Below are positions 42,815 to 50,125 of a stretch of DNA of 64,000 nt, piece after piece. Within the stretch, counting starts at the first letter, position 1. Every line of letters begins with the position of its first letter. The notes under the pieces were generated by a model. It did no database searches. It was not told the DNA's origin and saw only the letters and a program-made list of their open reading frames with translations. This DNA is from Paenibacillus_G sp049942825 (lineage in GTDB: Bacteria > Bacillota > Bacilli > Paenibacillales > NBRC-103111), in contig NZ_CP187970.1 of the NCBI RefSeq assembly GCF_049942825.1, positions 1,302,001 to 1,366,000 of the forward strand. The letters run 5' to 3'. The position numbers and the translations under genes are program-made.

Positions 42815-43618
42815 ATGGTACACGATAGAAGAACGGCCCTCATAACCGGAAGCGCCAAGGGGCTCGGGAAAATGACCGCACTTCAGCTGGCCGGGCAGGG
42901 GTTTAATCTCGTCATCAACTATGTGCACAGTGAGCGGGAAGCGGAGGAGCTCTACGGGCTGATTCAGGCCAAAGGGGCTGCCTGCCATGTCGTACAGGGC
43001 AGTGTCGCACGGCCGGAAGACCGCGAGCGGCTGGTGCGGGAAGCGGCAGACCGGTTCGGAAGCATCGACGTGCTGATCAACAATGCCGGACCGTTCGTCC
43101 GGGAACGCAGGCTGTTCCGCGAATACGGAACCGATGAGATTACGGAGCTGATGCAGGGCAATCTGCTCGGTGTGATGCATCTGGATCATCTTGTCATTCC
43201 CATGATGAGAAGCAGGCAGTGGGGGCGGATTATCCACTTCGGCTTCGGCCATGCGTCCGAAGCGCGCGGCTGGCCTCACCGGGCGGTCTACGCCGCGGCG
43301 AAGGTCGGACTCGTATCCTTCACGAAGACACTCGCCGTGGAAGAAGCGGCCAGCGGGATTACGGTCAATATGATCTGTCCTGGGGATATCCGGGGGGATA
43401 ATAAGGAACGGATGATTCACGAGGTCGAACATATCCTCGATGACGAGTCGCCGAGGGGACGCCCGGGCACGGGAGAGGATATCGCGCGGGTCATTGCTTT
43501 CTTGTGCGAGGACCGGTCCGACTTTCTCACCGGCAATATTATGGATGTCTCGGGTGGTCTGGATCCCATCCGTGCGATGATCCCCCGCCCGTCCGGCCCG
43601 CCGGGTCCAAGCAAATAG
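42815..43618 (+). CDS. Short-chain dehydrogenase/reductase
   Basis: NAD(P)-dependent oxidoreductase of 267 residues from ATG 42815, with GGAGG and a following AGGAG upstream; the frame is open from 42773. It has cofactor motif TALITGSAKGLGKMTALQLA, structural NNAGP, catalytic Tyr-x3-Lys in VYAAAKVGL, and PGDIRGD after beta-6. In the position usually occupied by the active-site Ser the sequence reads HFGFGHASEA, so the exact Ser is shifted or replaced. C-terminal FLTGNIMDVSGGLDP is classical. Relatives include FabG-like reductases; the substrate is unknown. Confidence 0.85.
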   Translation: MVHDRRTALITGSAKGLGKMTALQLAGQGFNLVINYVHSEREAEELYGLIQAKGAACHVVQGSVARPEDRERLVREAADRFGSIDVLINNAGPFVRERRLFREYGTDEITELMQGNLLGVMHLDHLVIPMMRSRQWGRIIHFGFGHASEARGWPHRAVYAAAKVGLVSFTKTLAVEEAASGITVNMICPGDIRGDNKERMIHEVEHILDDESPRGRPGTGEDIARVIAFLCEDRSDFLTGNIMDVSGGLDPIRAMIPRPSGPPGPSK

Positions 43619-43657
43619 CCCTGCGCCGCCGCAGGAACGGCGGGCACAGGGCTATCT
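43617..43657. terminator. Hairpin between the convergent SDR and nfu genes
   Basis: AGCCCTG (43617-43623) pairs with CAGGGCT (43647-43653), with an inner GCCGCC/GGCGGG stem. Weak T-runs on both sides; it may serve both genes. Confidence 0.5.
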
Positions 43658-43701
43658 TTGGTTGGAACGAGGCGGGCTTGACGGTGATCAGGCCCTCGGG
43701 A

Positions 43702-43950
43702 TTAGAATACCTGCATAACCTCTTGAATGCCTTCGACTTCCTCGAGCAGGGCACGCTCGATCCCGGCCTTCAATGTGATGGTCGAGCTTGGGCAGCTGCC
43801 GCAGGCACCAACCAGACGGAGCTTCACGATTCCGTCTTCGACGTCTACAAGCTCAACGTCGCCGCCGTCACGCTGAAGAAACGGTCGCAGTTTATCTAGA
43901 ACTTCAAGCACCTCGTCATACGTAGTGCTTTGCTGTGTATTCTCGCTCAT
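43702..43950 (-). CDS. NifU C-terminal-like (Nfu) Fe-S carrier protein
   Basis: Small Fe-S scaffold/carrier of 82 residues from ATG 43950 (GGGAG 9 bases upstream; ATG 43959 lies right on the ribosome site). LRPFLQRDGGDVELVDVEDG and GACGSCPSSTITLKAGIERA carry the conserved CxxC that binds a bridging 4Fe-4S cluster. It matches B. subtilis YutI. It is divergent from the YuzB-like gene and close to yutJ- and HesB-like genes, the same neighbourhood as in Bacillus. Confidence 0.92.
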   Translation of the reverse strand: MSENTQQSTTYDEVLEVLDKLRPFLQRDGGDVELVDVEDGIVKLRLVGACGSCPSSTITLKAGIERALLEEVEGIQEVMQVF

Positions 43951-44030
43951 TTGCATCATCTCCCTTCTTTCTTATATTATATTACAAACCGTCTTAAATT
44001 AAAATGGCTCAGAGGCAGGCGAGCAGGGAT

Positions 44031-44285
44031 ATGAGACCCATTATTGAATTTTGCACGAACAATATGCATCACGGGACCGAGAAGCTTATGAAGAAGCTCG
44101 AAGAGAACCCCGAGTATGATGTGATCGAATACGGATGCCTGGGCAACTGCGGCGAGTGCTACCTGGCTCCCTTCGCTTTGGTGAACGGAGAGATCGTGGC
44201 CGCACCGGATGCGGAAGGACTGGAAATCCTGATAGCCCAAAAAATCAAAGAGATCGAGGATATGCTCGATCTCTTGGGCGGCTGA
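44031..44285 (+). CDS. YuzB-family (DUF1450) protein
   Basis: A protein of 84 residues from ATG 44031: MRPIIEFCTNNMHHGTEKLM, then YGCLGNCGECYLAPFALVNG. The Cys pattern FC...GCLGNCGEC with FALVNGEIV is diagnostic of YuzB/UPF0349 proteins, suggesting a metal or disulfide site. Function is unknown. The frame is open from 44004, but family members start at M(R/N)PIIEFC. It is convergent with the YutJ-like gene; the two stop codons touch (44285/44286). Confidence 0.88.
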   Translation: MRPIIEFCTNNMHHGTEKLMKKLEENPEYDVIEYGCLGNCGECYLAPFALVNGEIVAAPDAEGLEILIAQKIKEIEDMLDLLGG

Positions 44286-45350
44286 TCAGCCGAGGTGGAA
44301 TTTGGACATCCAGAGGACACCGCTTTTGAGGGCCCGCGGCATTTTGCCCGTCATGACGGTGCGTTTGCCCATCAGGCCAAAACCCGATTTTTTGCCGAGT
44401 GAACCGAGAACTCCCTTGAGCTTGATTTTGCCGAGCCGGGGAGTTTCGTTTTTCCATAAGGCCTGAAGCACTTCCGCGACCTGCTTCCCCTGCGCTTCGG
44501 CGGCTTGGCCGCTCGGAGAGAAGGGAAGCGACGCACAGTCGCCGACGACATACACGTTGGTGTAATCCGGAAGCTGGTGATACTCGTTAATGGTAAGCCG
44601 TCCTTGATTGTCTTTGGGCAGATCCAGCTGCTGGACGATCGGGCTTGGCTGTATGCCGGCCGTCCAGATCGTCATGTCCGTATGAATAATCTCCTGCTGG
44701 TTGTACAGCAGCCCGCTCTCCAGTCTGGCCAGCGAGACGTGGGTGCGCATCTCGATGTCGTGCTCCGTCATCCACTCCCGGACAAAGCGCTGCAGCTTAT
44801 CGGGGAATGGGGAGAGCACGCTCGCTCCGCGGTCGATAATCCGGATATTGAGGTCCGGACGGCTCTCGCGCAGCTCCGCCGCCATCTCGACCCCGCTGAG
44901 TCCCCCGCCGACAATGGAAACCTGGCCGTAGGGAGCGATATCGTTGGCGCATTGGTACGTCTTGCGCGTGGATGACAGGGATTGGATGCTGTGAGAGTAT
45001 TCTTCGGCACCCGGGATGTTATGGTATTTGTCCACACAGCCGAGGGCGATTACCAGCCAATCGTAAGAGAGCGGCTCATCGTTATCAAAACGCACCAGCT
45101 TGTTCTCCGGGTCCACGGAAGAGACTTCCCCATACTTCAGGATCAATCTCGGATCCACCGGGAACGATACCCGGATGTCCTTGTCGGACACAGTTCCCGC
45201 GGCAAGCGCGTAATATTCCGTCTTGAGCCCCTGATACGGCATACGGTCGACGAGAATCATCACCGTATCTGCCGGCAGGTCCCCATCCAGCAGTTCTTGA
45301 GCTACGGTCAGACCGCCGTAGCCTCCGCCCAAAATCACAAGTTTTTTCAT
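44286..45350 (-). CDS. NDH-2-like FAD/NAD-dependent oxidoreductase (YutJ-like)
   Basis: Pyridine nucleotide-disulfide-type flavoprotein of 354 residues. FAD-binding KKLVILGGGYGGLTVAQELL, NAD-binding VSIVGGGLSGVEMAAELRES and the second FAD motif VYVVGDCASLPFS are clear. TIWTAGIQPSPIV is typical of type II NADH dehydrogenases and their relatives. It corresponds to B. subtilis YutJ, whose partner and substrate are not settled. The C-terminus (about 45 residues after the core) is basic and may contact the membrane. A second NDH-2 protein lies at 50126. Confidence 0.88.
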   Translation of the reverse strand: MKKLVILGGGYGGLTVAQELLDGDLPADTVMILVDRMPYQGLKTEYYALAAGTVSDKDIRVSFPVDPRLILKYGEVSSVDPENKLVRFDNDEPLSYDWLVIALGCVDKYHNIPGAEEYSHSIQSLSSTRKTYQCANDIAPYGQVSIVGGGLSGVEMAAELRESRPDLNIRIIDRGASVLSPFPDKLQRFVREWMTEHDIEMRTHVSLARLESGLLYNQQEIIHTDMTIWTAGIQPSPIVQQLDLPKDNQGRLTINEYHQLPDYTNVYVVGDCASLPFSPSGQAAEAQGKQVAEVLQALWKNETPRLGKIKLKGVLGSLGKKSGFGLMGKRTVMTGKMPRALKSGVLWMSKFHLG

Positions 45351-45379
45351 AGCACGGCAAACCCTTTCTGTATTACGTA

Positions 45380-46480
45380 TTAATAAACCTTAATCTCGTT
45401 ATAGAAGGTGTCCCTCTCCACCGGGGTCCGTCCGGCTCCCTTGATCAGGAAGACGAGCTCATCCCGTGTCAGGCCTTCCGGAGACAGGGCTCCCGCCGCG
45501 TGGGAAATACGTTCTTGAATGATGGTGCCATGCGCATCGGAAGCCCCGAAGTTCAAGGCGATCTGCGTCAGCTGAGTCCCGAGATTAATGAAGTAAGCTT
45601 TGATGTGCTGGATGTTGTCCAGCATCAGACGCGAGATGGCGATCGTCTTCAGGTTGTCGGTGGCCGATACGAAACGCTTCAGTCCCGCACCACTGGCCGG
45701 CTGGACTGCATTCGGAATGAATACCATGAAGCCGCCGGTCTCGTCCTGCAGCTCACGAAGGTAGATCATGTGCTGTATGCGCTCCTGCAGCGTCTCAATC
45801 GATCCGAACAGCATCGTTGCATGCGTCTTCATCCCAAGCAGGTGCGCCGTGCGCTGGATTTCGAGCCACTGGTCGGTGGATGCTTTGTCGACCAGATGCA
45901 TCTTCTTGCGGTACCGGTCGGAGAGAATCTCCGCCCCGCCGCCCGGCATCGTATCAAGCCCGGCATCCATAAGCTGCTGCAGGACCTCTTTATAACTTAC
46001 CCCGCTCAGCCGGGAAAAAAACTCAATTTCGGCAGCGGTATGAGCTTTTATGGTGATGTTCGGATACCGCTTCTTGAGAGCGCGGATGTTCTCCACATAG
46101 TACTTGAACGGAACGTTGGCGTTGTGTCCGCCCGTGATATGAAACTCTTGAAGGCCCGGATGGTAATGCTTATCAATGTATTCGAACATCTCCTCCGGAG
46201 ACAGGGTATAAGCCCCCGGTTGCCCTTCATCCCGGCGGAAATGGCAGAACGCACAGTGCTCTTCGCAGACATTGGTAAAATAAAGGCTCATATTGTCCAC
46301 AAAGTACACCTTCTTGCCGTTCTTGCGCAGGTTGACCCGATTCGCTAATTGGCCAATGGTCGGCAGGTCGTCCGACTCATACAAAAATACCCCGTCTTCC
46401 AGGGTGAGACGCTCGCCGTGCTCCACTTTCTCGGCGATTTCAGCCATGCGTCTATCTTGGCCGCTGATGATGGTGCTCAT
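45380..46480 (-). CDS. mqnE: Aminofutalosine synthase MqnE (radical SAM)
   Basis: Radical SAM enzyme of the futalosine route to menaquinone, 366 residues from ATG 46480 (GGAGGTG upstream; the longer frame to 46675 is non-coding leader). The 4Fe-4S motif is C-x3-C-x2-C in VCEEHCAFCHFRRDEGQ. FHITGGHNANVPFKYYVENI, KAHTAAEIEFFSRLSGVSYK and LDTMPGGGAEI resemble MqnE rather than MqnC. MqnE joins a SAM-derived radical to 3-(1-carboxyvinyloxy)benzoate. No other mqn gene is in the window. Most Bacillus species use the Men pathway instead. Confidence 0.88.
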   Translation of the reverse strand: MSTIISGQDRRMAEIAEKVEHGERLTLEDGVFLYESDDLPTIGQLANRVNLRKNGKKVYFVDNMSLYFTNVCEEHCAFCHFRRDEGQPGAYTLSPEEMFEYIDKHYHPGLQEFHITGGHNANVPFKYYVENIRALKKRYPNITIKAHTAAEIEFFSRLSGVSYKEVLQQLMDAGLDTMPGGGAEILSDRYRKKMHLVDKASTDQWLEIQRTAHLLGMKTHATMLFGSIETLQERIQHMIYLRELQDETGGFMVFIPNAVQPASGAGLKRFVSATDNLKTIAISRLMLDNIQHIKAYFINLGTQLTQIALNFGASDAHGTIIQERISHAAGALSPEGLTRDELVFLIKGAGRTPVERDTFYNEIKVY

Positions 46481-46683
46481 AATCAAACCCACCTCCGTTA
46501 ACTGTATAAGCGTTCCTGAAGGATATGCTGCTGGGAACGCGAAATGAAACTGCAGGAAAAGTACGATTGGGTATAGTGTATCCCGTGAGGCCGCCTGTAT
46601 TTGTGCAGGAAGGCCAACCGGTGATTCTGATGAAATGACGGATGGAATCAGGCCCGGTATGAGGGTACTTTTCAAAACACAAT
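46481..46683 (-). other. About 200-nt untranslated leader of mqnE
   Basis: Between the promoter at 46690-46718 and the mqnE ribosome site the transcript has roughly 200 untranslated bases. The frame crossing it has no start site or family match. I see no recognised riboswitch or clear terminator in it. Confidence 0.45.
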
Positions 46684-46689
46684 ATTCCT

Positions 46690-46718
46690 ATTATAAACCT
46701 ACCACTTGTAAGGGGCAA
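46690..46718 (-). promoter_or_regulatory. Putative mqnE promoter
   Basis: Minus strand TTGCCC (46713-46718), 17-bp spacer, TATAAT (46690-46695), about 200 bp before the mqnE start. Confidence 0.6.
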
Positions 46719-46923
46719 TACAGGAATCGACAATCGCTTCGGCTTCCCGCGGTACCGTGATACAGTAAAAACCAATCGACATCGGCATGTATGGCTGAAA
46801 TTTCAATAAAACGGAATGCTTCCTATTCTCAATAGGGAGTGTTTCTAGTATACTTACTTTTTAGCAAATCAGAAGATGCTCCTGCTGCCTGCAGGTGTTC
46901 ATCATACATAAGGCGGTGCGGTA

Positions 46924-47118
46924 TTGCTGGTCCCGGGTTCCTTCGATCTGCAGTCAAGCATTTCCCTTGAGATCGAGAAGCTCAGGGAGCGGCTCGTCAC
47001 GCTCGGCATCCGTTTCGGTCTCATGCATCCGGAAGTGCAGGAGTGCAGTCGGCAGTTGGATGAACTGCTCCTCAAATATTACGAAACGGTCCGTCATCAC
47101 AAGAACACCCCCTCTTGA
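46924..47118 (+). CDS. Spo0E-like aspartyl-phosphate phosphatase
   Basis: A 64-residue helical protein. ECSRQLDELLLKYYETVRHH carries the Spo0E signature S-x2-L-D-x2-(L/I)-x2-Y, preceded by a first amphipathic helix (SLEIEKLRERLVTLGIRFGL). Spo0E, YisI and YnzD dephosphorylate Spo0A~P and so delay sporulation; the same is inferred here. The start is TTG 46924 with AAGGCGGTG upstream; an alternative start a few codons later cannot be excluded. A CCTATT-ctc-AATAGG palindrome sits about 90 bp upstream in the promoter region. Confidence 0.78.
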   Translation: MLVPGSFDLQSSISLEIEKLRERLVTLGIRFGLMHPEVQECSRQLDELLLKYYETVRHHKNTPS

Positions 47119-47244
47119 GCCGTACGGAGGGAAGGAGTATAATCTGAAGTAACGGATGGGATATACTCGATCCGCTTATTCTACAATATCAGCGGACCTT
47201 CTAAGGTCTGACGGCTTGATATACCCTAAGGAGGTAGAACGTTC

Positions 47245-47604
47245 ATGATCACAATCAGCGAATCGGCTGCGGATAAAATCAAACTCATGCTGGCTGCGGA
47301 GGAAGCGCCTGACCTGTTCCTGCGCGTTGGTGTCAAGGAGGGCGGCTGCAGCGGCTTCTCCTATGGCATGGGCTTCGACGATAACCAGCACGATGAAGAT
47401 AAAGTGTACGACATCCACGGCCTCAAGGTCGTCGTTGACGGCGAGAGCTCCAAGTACCTCTACGGTGTGGAGATCGACTACCAGGAATCCGGTATGGGCG
47501 GCGGCTTCACCATCAATAACCCGAACGCCGTGGCCTCGTGCGGCTGCGGTTCATCCTTCAAGCCGGCCGGATATGAAGGAACACCGGAGAAATGCGACGA
47601 GTAA
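47245..47604 (+). CDS. HesB/IscA-family Fe-S assembly protein (YutM/ErpA-like)
   Basis: A-type Fe-S carrier of 119 residues. Three conserved Cys: one in VKEGGCSGFSYGMGF and two in ASCGCGSSFKPAG. FTINNPNAVASCGCGSSF is the family signature. TAAGGAGGT precedes ATG 47245. It likely passes clusters from a scaffold to respiratory and biosynthetic apo-proteins; the Nfu gene is 3 kb away, and radical SAM MqnE between them is a possible client. A long-stem terminator follows at 47625. Confidence 0.93.
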   Translation: MITISESAADKIKLMLAAEEAPDLFLRVGVKEGGCSGFSYGMGFDDNQHDEDKVYDIHGLKVVVDGESSKYLYGVEIDYQESGMGGGFTINNPNAVASCGCGSSFKPAGYEGTPEKCDE

Positions 47605-47624
47605 CATGATGTCATGAAGATTAC

Positions 47625-47680
47625 GGGCTTTCCCTTCGTTCCCTCGAATTAGGGGAATGAGCGGAAAGCTCTTTTTGTTT
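47625..47680 (+). terminator. Terminator after the HesB-like gene
   Basis: GGGCTTTCC (47625-47633) pairs with GGAAAGCTC (47663-47671), with an inner TCCCT/AGGGG stem, followed by TTTTTGTTTTG. Confidence 0.8.
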
Positions 47681-47775
47681 TGCTGCTGGTGAATATTTTC
47701 ACAATTGGATGTGAAATAAATCACTTACTCTTTGAGCATAATGGAAACACCCTCATTTGTAAAGATGGTGATCCC

Positions 47776-47810
47776 AAAAAAATAGAGAGCCGCCCAATCG
47801 GACGGTTCTC
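47776..47810 (-). terminator. Terminator of the DUF4870 gene
   Basis: Minus strand GAGAACCGTCC-gatt-GGGCGGCTCTC followed by TATTTTTTT, 26 bp after the stop. Confidence 0.88.
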
Positions 47811-47836
47811 CCAGTTGAGTGTCTGCTGCGGCTGAG

Positions 47837-48133
47837 TCATCGCTCGAGCAGTACGCCAATGCCTTTGACGACATTGTAGATGATCACCACTCCATAGAGT
47901 AAAGCGACAAGTATTCCGAAGAGGAAGAAGCCGGTGAAGGTAGGTGCTGCGAGCCACAGGATGATCAGGATGAACAGAGAGAGGAAGGGCAGGATGTGCG
48001 AGATCAAGGCTTTCTTGGCATGATGCCGTACTTCGTAATCATTGGAAAGAAAATATACGACGGCCGGGACCAGGAATCCGGCAAAGAAGATGCTGAAGTA
48101 GCAGAGGGCTGCGGTAATCTTCCTTGTATCCAT
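47837..48133 (-). CDS. DUF4870 small membrane protein
   Basis: A 98-residue membrane protein with three hydrophobic segments (CYFSIFFAGFLVPAVVYFLS, LPFLSLFILIILWLAAPTFT, FFLFGILVALLYGVVIIYNV). NDYEVRHHAKKALISHILPF between TM1 and TM2 matches the DUF4870/Tic20-like pattern (conserved R-x-H-A-x-x-A). No function is known. AAAGGAG precedes ATG 48133. It has its own terminator. Confidence 0.8.
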   Translation of the reverse strand: MDTRKITAALCYFSIFFAGFLVPAVVYFLSNDYEVRHHAKKALISHILPFLSLFILIILWLAAPTFTGFFLFGILVALLYGVVIIYNVVKGIGVLLER

Positions 48134-48281
48134 AAGAAAACTCCTTTCTTTTAGGACGCGGATGGATGCTTAGTAATACGGGGGCACGCAGAGTACGTTG
48201 CAGAGCATGGGGCCCAAAGATATTCTTTTCGCCCGAATAAATATGATTATTGTTTTTTATCAATTGAAGGGCTTACAAGCC

Positions 48282-48379
48282 TGTGTATAACCTTGTCCAC
48301 ATTACCCCCCGGGCTCTACTTGGTATTAACCAGTTATTAACAGGCTATACACATGTTGTACACAGTAAATTGTGGATAA
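48282..48379. promoter_or_regulatory. Cluster of five DnaA-box-like sites upstream of sda
   Basis: Boxes: TGTGTATAA (48282-48290, minus, perfect TTATACACA), TTGTCCACA (48293-48301, plus, 1 mismatch), CTATACACA (48345-48353, plus, 1 mismatch), TTGTACACA (48356-48364, plus, 1 mismatch) and TGTGGATAA (48371-48379, minus, perfect TTATCCACA). All five lie within 98 bp, just upstream of the sda -35. In B. subtilis, DnaA activates sda, so the same control is expected here. Confidence 0.8.
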
Positions 48380-48388
48380 GAGGAACGC

Positions 48389-48417
48389 TTGTTCTAATTT
48401 TGGGTGCATGATAATAT
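48389..48417 (+). promoter_or_regulatory. sda promoter
   Basis: TTGTTC (48389-48394), 17-bp spacer, TAATAT (48412-48417), 33 bp before the sda start and 9 bp after the last DnaA box. Confidence 0.6.
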
Positions 48418-48450
48418 GATGGTACTTTAAGGAATAAGGTGATTCTTCCC

Positions 48451-48606
48451 ATGAAATTGATTAGCAATGAGATTTTGGTGGATTCGTATTTCAAAGCCAT
48501 CAGCCTGAAGCTGGAAGATGAATTTGTAGAGCTGCTCCTTGAGGAAATTCAACGCAGAGAGATCAAGTTAGACTACTATAAAGATGGAGACGCCCAGGTG
48601 AGCTGA
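48451..48606 (+). CDS. sda: Sporulation checkpoint inhibitor Sda
   Basis: A 51-residue helical hairpin protein that binds histidine kinases KinA/KinB and stops Spo0A phosphorylation while DNA replication is under way or damaged. The sequence MKLISNEILVDSYFKAISLK and EFVELLLEEIQRREI follows the B. subtilis Sda pattern (L-S-x-E-L-L-x-x-S-Y-x-K-A then F-I-E-L-L-x-x-E-I-x-R-R). The key conserved residues are present. An AAGGAATAAGGTG region precedes ATG 48451. The Sda C-terminus usually carries a degradation signal; here it ends DGDAQVS, with no obvious hydrophobic ending. The stop codon lies inside its terminator. Confidence 0.9.
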   Translation: MKLISNEILVDSYFKAISLKLEDEFVELLLEEIQRREIKLDYYKDGDAQVS

Positions 48607-48624
48607 TGCCTGGGTTCTTTTTTT
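48593..48624 (+). terminator. Terminator overlapping the sda stop codon
   Basis: CCCAGG (48593-48598) pairs with CCTGGG (48609-48614), followed by TTCTTTTTTT. The loop contains the sda stop codon. Confidence 0.8.
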
Positions 48625-48670
48625 CGGGGGAGAAGCAGACGAAGCCGGAAGACGGTGTGAGATGAAAACT

Positions 48671-48702
48671 AAAAAGCGCCTCCTTCGAAAAGAAGGAGGC
48701 GC
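48671..48702 (-). terminator. Terminator of the yumC-like gene
   Basis: Minus strand GCGCCTCCTTC-ttttc-GAAGGAGGCGC followed by TTTTTAG, 12 bp after the stop. Confidence 0.92.
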
Positions 48703-48714
48703 CGGTAAAACAGG

Positions 48715-49701
48715 CTACATCTTCATGTTGGAACTGTGACCTGGGGACAGCTTGGCGGTTGGGTCAATATAAACCTTAGCGTTGTTGATAGCCGTCGGTG
48801 CTTCGCCGAAGCCGACTGCGATCAGTTTCAGCTTGCCCGGGTAGGTCGTGATATCACCGGCTGCGAAGATGCCCGGAATGTTCGTTTCCATGCGGGAGTC
48901 GACGACGATCGAACCGTTGTCGATGTTCAGGCCCCACTCGGCGATCGGGCCGAGAGAAGAGACGAAGCCGAAGTTCACGATCACGGCATCCACGTCGTGA
49001 AGGGTTTCTTCTCCGCTCTTCACGTCCTTCAGGGTAACCTTCTCGATGCGGTCCTCGCCTTCGAGCTTCGTGATCTCGGTCGGGGTAATGACCTGCACCT
49101 TGGAGTTCATCAGGTTCTCCACGCTGTGCTCGTGGGCACGGAACTTGTCGCGGCGGTGGATCAGCTTCACGGAAGCCGCGATAGGCTCCAGCATGAGCGC
49201 CCAGTCCACCGCGGAGTCGCCGCCGCCGCTGATCAGCACGTGCTGGCCCGCGAATTGATTCAGATCGCTTACGAAGTAGTGGAGGTTTTTCTTCTCATAG
49301 CCTGCCGCTTCCGGAAGCTCCAGTCTTCTTGGCTCGAATGCACCAACGCCGCCGGTGATGATGACAGCCTTGGATTGGTGCGTTCCTTTGTCCGTCGTCA
49401 CTTCGAAGAGGCGCTCATCTTTCTTCTCAACCTTAAGCACTTTCTCTTCGAGGCAAACCGAAATAGGGAAATGCTTCATTTGATTAAGGAGATTGTTGAC
49501 AAGCTCCTGCGCCGTTACCTTCGGGAAGCCCGCTACGTCGTAAATGTACTTCTCCGGATAAAGGGCTGCGAGCTGGCCGCCGAGTTGCGGCATGCTCTCG
49601 AGAATTTTGACCGAGGCCTGACGCATACCGCCGTAGAATGCCGCGAACATCCCGGCCGGACCGCCGCCCACAATAATAATGTCAACCACTTCGCTAGTCA
49701 T
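48715..49701 (-). CDS. yumC: Ferredoxin/flavodoxin-NADP+ reductase (YumC type)
   Basis: Thioredoxin-reductase-like FNR of 328 residues from ATG 49701 (GGAGGTG about 12 bases upstream; GTG 49716 sits on the ribosome site itself). FAD motif IIIVGGGPAGMFAAFYGGMR, NADPH motif VLISGGGDSAVDWALMLEPI and IFAAGDITTYPGKLKLIAVG. It lacks the CxxC of thioredoxin reductase, which identifies the YumC group. It supplies electrons from NADPH to ferredoxin and flavodoxin. Adjacent to an NDH-2 gene, as in B. subtilis (yumC-yumB). Confidence 0.94.
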   Translation of the reverse strand: MTSEVVDIIIVGGGPAGMFAAFYGGMRQASVKILESMPQLGGQLAALYPEKYIYDVAGFPKVTAQELVNNLLNQMKHFPISVCLEEKVLKVEKKDERLFEVTTDKGTHQSKAVIITGGVGAFEPRRLELPEAAGYEKKNLHYFVSDLNQFAGQHVLISGGGDSAVDWALMLEPIAASVKLIHRRDKFRAHEHSVENLMNSKVQVITPTEITKLEGEDRIEKVTLKDVKSGEETLHDVDAVIVNFGFVSSLGPIAEWGLNIDNGSIVVDSRMETNIPGIFAAGDITTYPGKLKLIAVGFGEAPTAINNAKVYIDPTAKLSPGHSSNMKM

Positions 49702-50047
49702 GTTGAAATGATGCACCTCCGTAACTTGTTAATCCACTACATTATAATCGGACTCCTCAGGTATGAAAATACGAGTTCCTCTTTTCATTTGAATGATTTA
49801 ATTGATGGGGGTGATAATATATTTTAATTCGATTGTGCGGAGCAGGATGGAAAATAGGCTGTAACTCTAGGTAGATTGCCGATTTACGCGGGTTTTTAAT
49901 CAAAATAAAGCTTGCTATTTCACACGTATCATTATATTATTTCAGGTGAATTGGTTAAAACTGTTTTCTAAAACGCACTTGACAAGCTTATAATTTGCGT
50001 AAATGAAGTGAAAAATAGGGAAAGAAAATCCTATTTTTTGGTCCTGA

Positions 50048-50088
50048 TTGTGTAAAATTTCACAAATTGTTTTAGCAGATCTTATAAA
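50048..50088 (+). promoter_or_regulatory. ndh promoter with Rex operator
   Basis: TTGTGTAAAATTTCACAA (50048-50065) matches the Rex consensus TTGTGAANNNNTTCACAA at all but one position. It overlaps a promoter: TTCACA (50059-50064), 18-bp spacer, TATAAA (50083-50088). Rex represses NADH dehydrogenase genes when NADH is low relative to NAD+. The 350 bp further upstream toward yumC is AT-rich, with no gene seen. Confidence 0.75.
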
Positions 50089-50125
50089 AATAGAGAAAAT
50101 CTACTGTGATGGAAGGGATAGAACC

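Noticed and set aside
46481..46675. N-terminal extension of MqnE by 65 residues
   Set aside because: No homology to the radical SAM family, no ribosome site, and a good GGAGGTG site precedes ATG 46480; the region is leader RNA downstream of a TATAAT promoter.
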